A stretch of DNA of 55,400 nt from an uncultured Acidimicrobiales bacterium (GTDB lineage Bacteria > Actinomycetota > Acidimicrobiia > Acidimicrobiales > SHLQ01). The notes beneath the pieces are model-generated. The model ran no database searches, was not told the origin of the DNA, and saw only the letters and a program-made list of their open reading frames with translations. A program made the translations under genes and the position numbers. Every line of letters starts with the position of its first letter. The stretch's first letter is position 1. This document shows positions 41,347 to 48,761 of this stretch, piece by piece. The stretch lies in assembly GCA_938038785.1 (NCBI GenBank), contig CALHTB010000070.1:1-55400 (forward strand). The letters run 5' to 3'.

Positions 41347-42830
41347 GAGTCGGTTCCGGTGAGGCAGGAGTTTTCTGGGCCGAAGATGACCTCATCGATA
41401 AGGAGTGACCCTCCGCTTCCGTCTTTGAAGAAGGTGGGGACCGCGTAGCTGGCGCCGACGGGTGCTTCGGAGAATATGAGAACTCGTTCGCCCTCGACGG
41501 TGCCCCGGCTTTCACCGGCCAATGCGGTGCCTCGCACATTCGTGAGCTCATCAAAGTCGGCGTCGAGATAGTCGACGTAGAGAGTGGTCATGTCGGGGTC
41601 ACCTTGGCGTCGTAGCCATGCCGAGAGGATGAAGGTCGAGTCGGTGCCGATGGGGATGATCTCGCCGTAGATGCCGAACGCGCCGTTTGCCCCGACCCGT
41701 AGCGCCGCGCCGTCGTCGACCCCACCGCCGTCAACGATGGCGGTGGTGTTGGTGGTGTCGCCGAGGTAGAAGTGTTCGGGCACCGTGTCGGTTTCGAACC
41801 CGGTGTTGGTTGCCAGGTTGCACCGTGCGCTGGCGGCGTCTCCGGCGGCGCTGCCCAGTCGGTTGGCGAGCTCACCGGTCGAGGCATCAGTACCGTCGTC
41901 GGCAAAGGGGTTGAACACCACAAAGGTGGCGAGCGCGCCAAGCACGACGACGGCCAGGACCGCCAGCACTCCGAGACGGACAAGCTTTGACGACTGCGGA
42001 TTGTCGGGGCGAGCGAGCGTGCCCGGTCCATCGTTGTTCAGCTGGCGGGCGAATGCTGAGGCCGAGGGCAGACGGTCGTTGGGGTCTTTCGCCAGGCCAG
42101 CCAGCAACGCGTCTTCGACCGCACCGGGTAGGTCGGGTCGATGCTCGCTAGGGGCGTCTGGTATCGACGATGCGTGGTGACCCAACATGGCGATCGGCGT
42201 GGCGACGTCGGCGAATGGCGACGTGCCTGTTAGCGCTTCGTAGGCGATCAGGGTGAGTGCATACACGTCACTCGATGGCGCCGGTGGAAGGCCGGAAGCC
42301 ACTTCGGGGGATGCGAACCTTGGGGTGGTTTCGAGCTCGATTCCCGTGGTTCGGTCGAGCGGCTCTGGGCTGTCGGCGAGTCGCTTCGCGGTGGCGAGGT
42401 CGATAATTGTGACGCGGTCGTCAGCGTCGACGAGAATGTTCGACGGTGCCAGGTCGCCGTGCACAAATCCGGCGTCGTGAAGGGCGTCGAGTGCGTCAGC
42501 GAGTTCGGTGATAATGCGCCGCGTCCGATCGAGGGAAAGGGGGGCGGACACTTCGAGGAGATGGCCGAGTGTCTCGCCTTCGATCCACGGCAGAGCCAAC
42601 CATGCGCCTTCGTCGGGGAGTTGGGCTTGCTCGATGAGGCTAATGATGCCGGGATGTTCGAGCGCGCGGAGGCAATCGATTTCGGCTGCGGCGGCCTCGG
42701 CGCTGTCGTGCACCTTGAGGGCAACGGCCCGATCGTCTGGGGCGTGTGCACGGTAGACCGTGCCCGACCGCCCGCGGGCTACGGGCACATCAATTGTGTA
42801 GGCACCGACCTCTCTCCCCGAGGCGAACAT
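41343..42830 (-). CDS. Receptor-type serine/threonine protein kinase
   Basis: A 495-residue membrane kinase. The N-terminal kinase domain (about 10-265) has the Gly-rich loop ARGRSGTVY, Lys39 in VALKV, and a catalytic loop HGDLAPSNIL with Asp126 and Asn131. The usual DFG is DLA (Asp144-Leu145-Ala146), and the loop is HGD instead of HRD, so regulation by activation-loop phosphorylation may differ. A membrane segment lies at about 286-308, and an extracellular part of about 170 residues with CNLATNTGFETDTVPEHF has a jelly-roll, carbohydrate-binding look. It is co-transcribed with an FHA-winged-helix protein that is its likely substrate reader. The divergent secreted protein 42955 may be a target or partner. 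Confidence 0.9.
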   Translation of the reverse strand: MFASGREVGAYTIDVPVARGRSGTVYRAHAPDDRAVALKVHDSAEAAAAEIDCLRALEHPGIISLIEQAQLPDEGAWLALPWIEGETLGHLLEVSAPLSLDRTRRIITELADALDALHDAGFVHGDLAPSNILVDADDRVTIIDLATAKRLADSPEPLDRTTGIELETTPRFASPEVASGLPPAPSSDVYALTLIAYEALTGTSPFADVATPIAMLGHHASSIPDAPSEHRPDLPGAVEDALLAGLAKDPNDRLPSASAFARQLNNDGPGTLARPDNPQSSKLVRLGVLAVLAVVVLGALATFVVFNPFADDGTDASTGELANRLGSAAGDAASARCNLATNTGFETDTVPEHFYLGDTTNTTAIVDGGGVDDGAALRVGANGAFGIYGEIIPIGTDSTFILSAWLRRQGDPDMTTLYVDYLDADFDELTNVRGTALAGESRGTVEGERVLIFSEAPVGASYAVPTFFKDGSGGSLLIDEVIFGPENSCLTGTDS

Positions 42831-42954
42831 CGTTCCAGTATTGCACCGGTGGGTACGACCGCGACTGCCGGTGGTAGTGCCGCGGTCGCGGTGTGCCCGG
42901 TTCGCGCCCGGTTCGCGCCAAGTAGACCTGCCGACGGTTCCTTACCGTCACTAC

Positions 42955-44847
42955 ATGAATCCCCTCACAAAAACCGAAATGGAATCCACGACGAACCGAG
43001 CCAAACAGTGGACGCGGCGAGTGCTGTTCGCCGCCACCGGACTGGTCATTGCAGTGTCTGCGGTGGTGATAGTGCCGGGAGCGTCTGGTCAGGCCCGCGT
43101 AGGTGTGGTCTTCGACGACGCTTTGGGCAACAGCTTTGCCAACTGGTCTTGGAGCGGCACGCAGGTCGATCTCGCGAGTAGCGAACAGGTGGCCAGCGGT
43201 GTTGCGTCGCTCGGTGCTGACCTTGTGCCGTTCTCGGCGGTGTCGTTGGGAAGTGACTCGGGGTCACCGGCGCCGCAGGGAGGTGCGCTCGTGTTCTCCG
43301 CCCACGGGGGAACGAACGAGTCGGTGACGTTGCGGGTCGTCATGATGGATGGCGCGTTCCAGGCTGGCACTGCGGTGCCGATTGAGGTGCCCGGAGGTAG
43401 TTGGACCGACTTCTCGATTCCGCTTGCCGACTTGGGTGGAGCGCCAACCGTTGGTGGGTTCTGGTGGCAGGAAGGCCGTGGCGAAGACCTGTCGACCTTC
43501 TTCCTCGACGATGTCCGCATCGTTGCCGCATCCCCGGAGCCACAACCCGAGCCCGAGCCCGAGCCCACGCCGACGCCGAGCGGCGAGTGGGCGTTTGAAG
43601 AGACCTTCGATGGCGACCCGTCGGCGCCGTCGCAAGACCTGCTCCCCGACAACTTCGATTACGCCGTGACCCATCGCAGTCATCCCGGGGATCATTTCGA
43701 TGGCTACCCTCCGTTCCTCGCCGATCACGCCCCAGATTGCGCTGGCCCCAACCCGGAGGTGTCGCCGCTGCCCCAGCATGAGGTTGTGGCCCGCCAGGAC
43801 TCCAACGGTGCGTCACCCGACGAGAGCTTCTTCATTTGCAAGAACCACATGATGTCGTCGATGGGCCAGGCCGGGCCATATTCGGTCAGTGCGTTCTGGC
43901 CTAAGCAGGAGTTCAACTTCGCTGACGGCGGTGTGCTCGAGTTCGACGTGAACATCAACGATGCCCATGGCACGCGAAGCTGGTGGGAGATCATGATCAT
44001 TCCCCGTGACCAGCTGAAGGTAGCGGCCGGCCCAACCGACTCGCCGATCAGCGAGACGTATCCTCACGATCGCATCGTGCTCGACTTCCGCCGCAACGTG
44101 CGCACGATCAAGGTCGGCACCGAGGCATTGGCGCCAGAGGGTTGGCTGGCAAAGGAAACGCAGTGGGGCCGCTGGGACTTTGCCTGGTGGCGTGACCTCT
44201 ACCCTGAGGACCCTGCGCTCGACGATCGACGTGAGCGTCGCACCATGCGGGTCGAGCTCGACGGCGACCAGATCATCTGGGGAATCGAAACCGCAGACGG
44301 CAGCTTTGACGAGTGGACGGTCGACGTACCCGCCGGCGTGCCGTTCGACCAGGGCCTAGTGCTTTTCAAAACCCACGCATACAACCCGGTCAAAGACGGC
44401 AACACCGATACCTACACCTTCCATTGGGACAACATTCGTTTCGATGGTCCAGTTGTCGGCGAGTACGGCACCTATGAAGCTGATGACGTGGTGTATCTGC
44501 AACGCAACGGCGATCGGCAGGTGGGCGAGTCAGAAACGGTGACGATCACCCTCGATGAGCTCGGTGATGATCCGGTCCTGTTTGGTCAGATTCACCAACC
44601 GAAGCGTGGGTCGGTCTTGCTCAGCGTAAATGGGACGGATCCGGTCGAGGTGCACCCGTATGAGTACGAGCGGGACGACTGCGCAAGCGATCACTGGACG
44701 AGCTTCCGGCTGCCTCTCAACCCAGCGCAGCTCCAACCCGGGGAGAACACCTTCACCTGGACGATCGGGCCGAAGCCTGCATGTGCCACCGGTGTGATCG
44801 ACTGGGTTGGCTATTCGGTCAAGTTCCTACAAGTGCAAATGAGCTAG
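42955..44847 (+). CDS. Secreted protein of unknown function with beta-sandwich domains
   Basis: A 630-residue secreted protein. The signal peptide (RRVLFAATGLVIAVSAVVIVPGASG) is followed by a domain of about 130 residues (VVFDDALGNSFANWSWSGTQ) with a galactose-binding or CBM-like look. A PEPEPEPTPTP linker leads to a long C-terminal region of about 430 residues with WSGTQVDL, FDVNINDAHGTRSWWEIMIIP and HWDNIRFDG, like laminin-G/concanavalin-type lectin or glucanase folds, but no catalytic residues that I can name. The start at 42955 is favoured by its signal peptide; the frame is open further up. It is divergent from the kinase gene and shares its promoter region. Confidence 0.8.
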   Translation: MNPLTKTEMESTTNRAKQWTRRVLFAATGLVIAVSAVVIVPGASGQARVGVVFDDALGNSFANWSWSGTQVDLASSEQVASGVASLGADLVPFSAVSLGSDSGSPAPQGGALVFSAHGGTNESVTLRVVMMDGAFQAGTAVPIEVPGGSWTDFSIPLADLGGAPTVGGFWWQEGRGEDLSTFFLDDVRIVAASPEPQPEPEPEPTPTPSGEWAFEETFDGDPSAPSQDLLPDNFDYAVTHRSHPGDHFDGYPPFLADHAPDCAGPNPEVSPLPQHEVVARQDSNGASPDESFFICKNHMMSSMGQAGPYSVSAFWPKQEFNFADGGVLEFDVNINDAHGTRSWWEIMIIPRDQLKVAAGPTDSPISETYPHDRIVLDFRRNVRTIKVGTEALAPEGWLAKETQWGRWDFAWWRDLYPEDPALDDRRERRTMRVELDGDQIIWGIETADGSFDEWTVDVPAGVPFDQGLVLFKTHAYNPVKDGNTDTYTFHWDNIRFDGPVVGEYGTYEADDVVYLQRNGDRQVGESETVTITLDELGDDPVLFGQIHQPKRGSVLLSVNGTDPVEVHPYEYERDDCASDHWTSFRLPLNPAQLQPGENTFTWTIGPKPACATGVIDWVGYSVKFLQVQMS

Positions 44848-44856
44848 CTCCGCGGC

Positions 44857-45267
44857 TTACCGGACGAGAGTGAGGCCTTCGGTTTGGATGGCTTCTTCAA
44901 GTCGGGGCGACGGGGTTGTCAGCAGGACGTTGGCGCCGAGGGTCTTTGCCGCGGCGAGCGCTTCGATCGACAGCAGGTTGAGCTGATGGCGATCGCGTAG
45001 CTCGGCAATGGTTGGTCCGAGTTCGCGAAGGCTCAGCACGCCAACGTCGTCAGGAAGGTGAACGAGGGCGCGAATGGCGGCTTGTCGTGCCCGTGGAGGC
45101 AGCGCAGCGATGGGACCCGAAAGGGAGCCGGTGTCGGATCGATTGGTCGTGAGGACCGCTTGGCACAGTCGGACGTACCAAAGACCAGTGCAGTACACCG
45201 TGCCTTCGAAGGTGCGCTTGCCTTGGAGCAACTCGCTAAGTGCGCGGTCGTCGACCAGCGTGATCAC
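44857..45267 (-). CDS. PIN-like domain toxin, possibly degenerate
   Basis: A 136-residue protein whose N terminus (MITLVDDRALSELL) and C-terminal block (LNLLSIEALAAAKTLGANVLLTT) follow the PIN-domain order. The site that is normally T-x-D near the end reads TTPSPRL, and the Asp in the preceding helix is Glu, so two catalytic acids may be missing or shifted. It starts 4 bases inside the end of the AbrB-type gene (ATGA overlap, 45264-45267), the standard antitoxin-first layout. If active it would cleave RNA; the altered residues make this uncertain. Confidence 0.6.
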   Translation of the reverse strand: MITLVDDRALSELLQGKRTFEGTVYCTGLWYVRLCQAVLTTNRSDTGSLSGPIAALPPRARQAAIRALVHLPDDVGVLSLRELGPTIAELRDRHQLNLLSIEALAAAKTLGANVLLTTPSPRLEEAIQTEGLTLVR

Positions 45268-45506
45268 TGCGAGGCGAGGTCGTCGTCGCCAAACCCCGAT
45301 GCCGCTTGCGACCAGATGTCTTCGTCGATTGAGTCGAGCAGTTCGCTTCGTAGCGCGTCGGTTCCTCCAGGGACGATGACGATTGCCTCACCGAGGTCGA
45401 GATATCCAACGTGACCGCCCGAGTCGAGTTTCCATCGGTGGCGGGTAGCTGCGGGCAAGCTCATCTGGCCGCGCTCGGACACTTTGAGGTTTCCGGTTGG
45501 CTCCAT
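45264..45506 (-). CDS. AbrB/SpoVT-family antitoxin
   Basis: An 80-residue protein with the swapped-hairpin AbrB fold: NLKVSERGQMSLPAATRHRWKLDSGGHVGYLDLGEAIVIVPGG (about residues 5-47), then an acidic C terminus that would contact the toxin. The ATG at 45506 is chosen because a TACAAT box ends 7 bases upstream, which suggests a leaderless transcript; readings from 45563 would add a basic leader. It should repress its own operon through the palindrome in front of it. Confidence 0.75.
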   Translation of the reverse strand: MEPTGNLKVSERGQMSLPAATRHRWKLDSGGHVGYLDLGEAIVIVPGGTDALRSELLDSIDEDIWSQAASGFGDDDLASQ

Positions 45507-45510
45507 GGAG

Positions 45511-45524
45511 GCATTGTACAATGC
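45511..45524. promoter_or_regulatory. Palindromic operator of the AbrB/PIN pair
   Basis: GCATTGTACAATGC is a perfect 14-base palindrome 4 bases upstream of the antitoxin ATG. On the minus strand it contains TACAAT (45518-45513), a good -10 box whose start site would coincide with the ATG. Antitoxin binding there would block the promoter. Confidence 0.7.
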
Positions 45525-45698
45525 AGATTTACTGCTTGCTTTGTAAGGAATAGCTGCGCTCATCGGGCGATTCTGCTGTGAGGGTGTGACACGACGTCAG
45601 TGGCGTGAGCGTTGAGTGCTTAGGGCGTTCTCGATCGCAGGTGAGAGAACCGCTCACGTTGCCGGTGTCCATCCGAATCGTCGATCGGGCCGGCGAGG

Positions 45699-46997
45699 TC
45701 AGCCGAGAAGCACCGGTACTTCGATCTCGACTCCGCCTCGCAGAATGGTCAACACGACCTCTTGGCCAAGATCTGCGTCGTAGGTGATTGCGAGGTTGAG
45801 GTCCTCGGCGGTTTCGACGGGCTCGCCGTCGATCGCGACGATGATGTCGGGGTCGACCGGCACGAAAATGCCCATGACCTGCTCGACCTCAGGACTGACG
45901 AGGCCCGCATCGTCGGCGGGCCCGCCTTCGAACACATCGAGGACCGCGGCCCCGGTGGCGGGGAGGCCCGCTTCCTCACGAACCTCGTCGGGCAACAACC
46001 CGAGGGTGCCGAGCCGGGCCCCGAAGTTGGGACGGGTGTCGCTTACCGTCGAGACGCCGCCGAGCTCTAGATTTGCGAGCGCCTCGACCAACAGGTTCGA
46101 CGGCACCGCAAAGCCAATTCCTGCGAACGCTTCGGATGCGGGATTGAAGATCGACGTGTTGATCCCGATCAATTCGCCGGACGAGTTCAAGAGGGCGCCG
46201 CCCGAGTTACCTGGGTTGATCGCCGCATCGGTTTGGATCATCGGGACGCTGACTTGGCCGACCGAGGTGACGAGTCGACCCGTCGAAGAGACCGTGCCGG
46301 TGGTGAGCGTCGACCCGAGTCCGAATGGATTGCCGAGGGCGATCGTCTTCTGGCCCTTGACCACGAGATCGGAATCTCCGATCGGGATCGGCGGGAGGTT
46401 AGGGAGTGCCGGACCGTCGGGTGCGGGTTGCAGCAACGCCAGATCGAACGATGGGTTGACCCCGACTACCTGAAGCGAAAAGCGGTCGCGGTCGTTGGTG
46501 CCGAAGGTGGCGACGACGGAGCTATCGGCCCGCATCTCGCTCGTTCCAACTTCCAACGTGGCCTGCACGACATGAAAGTTTGTTACGACGTATCGACGTC
46601 CCTGGATATCGATCAAGAAGCCGCTACCACTGCTTCGACGCGTTGGCAGGTCTACTCGGGGGAGAACGTCGTCGGGAGGCGACGATAACCCGTCTTGACC
46701 ATCGGGCAACATCTGCTCGCCGCCGACCTCGACTGCCAACGCGGCGGTTGATTCGCCAAACAACTCTGCGACTGCGATCGTGTTCAGCTCATCGTTGGTT
46801 GGCCCGAGGTTCGACTCTGCCGAGAAATTCTGCGATGCGGTGTCGACCGACCCGTCGCTTGTGGGGCTGGTGGGGGTCGTCTCGGCGGGCACCGCCTCCT
46901 CCACGACCGCACTGGAACACGCGGCGGCCACGAGCGTTAGGGCGATCGCGATGGTGAGGAGTCGCCGCAGATTGGGAACGGCCGCCGAAGAAGACAT
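45699..46997 (-). CDS. HtrA/DegP-like S1C serine protease lipoprotein
   Basis: A 432-residue lipoprotein protease. The signal peptide ends in VAAAC (Cys27), followed by a Thr/Ser-rich linker. The trypsin-like domain (about 80-285) has His142 (TNFHVV), Asp185 (SFDLALLQ) and Ser265 in NPGNSGGALL, with the typical TDAAINPGNSGG context. A PDZ domain (about 300-432) follows, with GFxVP and a segment PDIIVAIDGEPVETAEDLN. It degrades or refolds damaged proteins outside the membrane. The ATG at 46997 gives the lipoprotein signal; in-frame readings to 47168 are rejected. It is divergent from the ECF sigma gene, so joint control in an envelope-stress response is plausible. Confidence 0.93.
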   Translation of the reverse strand: MSSSAAVPNLRRLLTIAIALTLVAAACSSAVVEEAVPAETTPTSPTSDGSVDTASQNFSAESNLGPTNDELNTIAVAELFGESTAALAVEVGGEQMLPDGQDGLSSPPDDVLPRVDLPTRRSSGSGFLIDIQGRRYVVTNFHVVQATLEVGTSEMRADSSVVATFGTNDRDRFSLQVVGVNPSFDLALLQPAPDGPALPNLPPIPIGDSDLVVKGQKTIALGNPFGLGSTLTTGTVSSTGRLVTSVGQVSVPMIQTDAAINPGNSGGALLNSSGELIGINTSIFNPASEAFAGIGFAVPSNLLVEALANLELGGVSTVSDTRPNFGARLGTLGLLPDEVREEAGLPATGAAVLDVFEGGPADDAGLVSPEVEQVMGIFVPVDPDIIVAIDGEPVETAEDLNLAITYDADLGQEVVLTILRGGVEIEVPVLLG

Positions 46998-47134
46998 GTG
47001 TAGGTAACGTCGCAGCACGCTGCAAGTGTTCCGTTCGCGTGGGAGTTTCACAAGATGACTATCGAACCAGCGCAGTTCCAGAAAGATCGTGCTTTCCATT
47101 AGACAAAACTGCGGCCTGGGGCGTGTGTATTCAC

Positions 47135-47698
47135 ATGGACACACTTGTCCCGGCCCCCATTGTTCCAAAACCCGCCTCTGCCTCAGCAGTAGGGTTCAGC
47201 GCTACGCCCATGGATTTCGACCAGTTCTACCGCAGCGAATTGCCAGCGATGATTGCACTATCGCGTTCGATCTGCGGCGACCTGCAAGTGGCCGAAGACA
47301 TTGCACAAGAGGCAATGACCAAAGCCCACCGCAACTGGCACAAAATAGAGAAGTACGACCGTCCGGGCGCATGGCTGCGTCGGGTCACGATCAACCTGAC
47401 CTTGTCGAGGCGACGTCGCATCGTGCGCGAGCTTTCACTTCTCAGAAAGATCTCCAAGGAACCGGTTGTCGAAACTGCCGCCACGACCGAGGACGACGGT
47501 GATGTGTGGGAGGCAGTTCGTCAGCTTCCTCCAAAGCAACGGGCTGCAATTGCGCTGTTCTACCAAGAAGACCAAAGCACCAACGCCATTGCTGACGCGT
47601 TGGGTTGCTCGGTCTCGACTGCGACATCACACCTCAATCTGGGGCGTAAACGCTTGGCGAAGCTTCTTGGTGAAACGGAAAGCGGAGACCTGACATGA
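47135..47698 (+). CDS. ECF-type RNA polymerase sigma factor
   Basis: A 187-residue sigma-70-family ECF factor. Region 2 (about residues 25-92) contains DFDQFYRSELPAMIALSRSICGD and DIAQEAMTKAHRNWHKIE followed by the WLRR segment. Region 4 (about 128-178) has LPPKQRAAIALFYQEDQSTNAIADALGCSVSTATSHL. Such factors direct transcription in response to envelope or oxidative signals. The start at 47135 is uncertain: an upstream frame reaches 47039 and a downstream ATG is at 47210. It overlaps the next gene by 4 bases, which suggests that gene encodes its regulator. Confidence 0.9.
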   Translation: MDTLVPAPIVPKPASASAVGFSATPMDFDQFYRSELPAMIALSRSICGDLQVAEDIAQEAMTKAHRNWHKIEKYDRPGAWLRRVTINLTLSRRRRIVRELSLLRKISKEPVVETAATTEDDGDVWEAVRQLPPKQRAAIALFYQEDQSTNAIADALGCSVSTATSHLNLGRKRLAKLLGETESGDLT

Positions 47699-48681
47699 AC
47701 CTGGACGACCGAATGCGCTCGGCCCATAAACGCCAGCTCGACGACATCACGAACCAGACGCGGGGACGCTCGTTCACACCTCGCCCGACTCCTGTTCTCC
47801 AGCGGGCGGCGCCAGCTATTGGGCTTGCTGTCGTGGCCATCGTTGCGTTCTTCGGCCTCCGAACTCTTCTCGACGACGGGGCTACCCGCATTGAGTCGGT
47901 GGACAGCCCCGAGTTGCCCTCTGTAGTGACAACAACTCAGCCGCCTGATGCCGGCGTAGCTGCAACGCCAGCCGACGAATCCACGACGACCACCACCTTG
48001 CCGTCGTCGACGACAACAACGCCAGAAGAAGAGGCCGTGCCTCCAGAAGAGGCTGCGCCTCCGGAAGAGACCACGCCCGCGGAAGAGACTGTGCCCAACG
48101 AAGAGACGGTGCCTACCGAAGACTCGGTGCCTCCAGAGGAAGCCGTGTTGCCGGAAACAACGGCATCAACCACCACTGCGCCTGCCACGACCACAACCAC
48201 GACCACGACTACAACCACGACTACAACCACGACCACGATCGCACCCGATGTTGGGCTGATAACCGTGAAGTGCCCGTCGGGCCGACGGGCTCCGCTCGAA
48301 CTTGCTTCGCTTCGATACGTCGGGTCGAACAACGGGTGGAATCGTCTCGACGATCTCGTCGATGAGCAAGATAACGAGTTCACATTCGAAGCGTGGGAAC
48401 CGGGCTTTCCCAACGAAGTCACCGTCGAGGTGACGCTACGTAGGCCTGTTGACGCTGTCGATATTCGGGTTGCTCAGGATCCGTTCACTCCGGTCAGCGG
48501 CGACATCGAGGTCACGACCTTCCTCGACGGGGGAGCCGTAGACACATTCGTGATTCCGCTTTCGGGTGTTGACGGCTGGGTAGCGAACACGTTCGCTACA
48601 CCGACCCGCATCGACCAGTTCACGATCACCCGAGACGGGGAGTTCGAGAACATCATGGAAGTGCTCGTCTGTGTTCAGTAA
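47695..48681 (+). CDS. Single-pass membrane protein coupled to the sigma factor (possible anti-sigma factor)
   Basis: A 328-residue protein. It has a short cytoplasmic head (about 1-38), one membrane segment (about 38-57, AAPAIGLAVVAIVAFFGL), a long Pro/Glu/Thr-rich stalk with a run of about 18 Thr (about 80-180), and an extracellular domain of about 145 residues starting VGLITVKCPSGRR with a Cys pair. The ATG overlaps the sigma stop (ATGA). Position and topology suggest that the head holds the sigma factor at the membrane, but no zinc-binding anti-sigma motif is seen, so this is inference. The Thr tract is in (ACC)n/(ACG)n-type repeats and could vary in length. Confidence 0.65.
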   Translation: MNLDDRMRSAHKRQLDDITNQTRGRSFTPRPTPVLQRAAPAIGLAVVAIVAFFGLRTLLDDGATRIESVDSPELPSVVTTTQPPDAGVAATPADESTTTTTLPSSTTTTPEEEAVPPEEAAPPEETTPAEETVPNEETVPTEDSVPPEEAVLPETTASTTTAPATTTTTTTTTTTTTTTTTIAPDVGLITVKCPSGRRAPLELASLRYVGSNNGWNRLDDLVDEQDNEFTFEAWEPGFPNEVTVEVTLRRPVDAVDIRVAQDPFTPVSGDIEVTTFLDGGAVDTFVIPLSGVDGWVANTFATPTRIDQFTITRDGEFENIMEVLVCVQ

Positions 48682-48761
48682 GTCGGTGGCGAGTCACTTG
48701 TACCCGACGAGAAAAGTGACGCAGCACTAGACAATTTCGAGTCGCCGTTCGTGTGTGAGGC

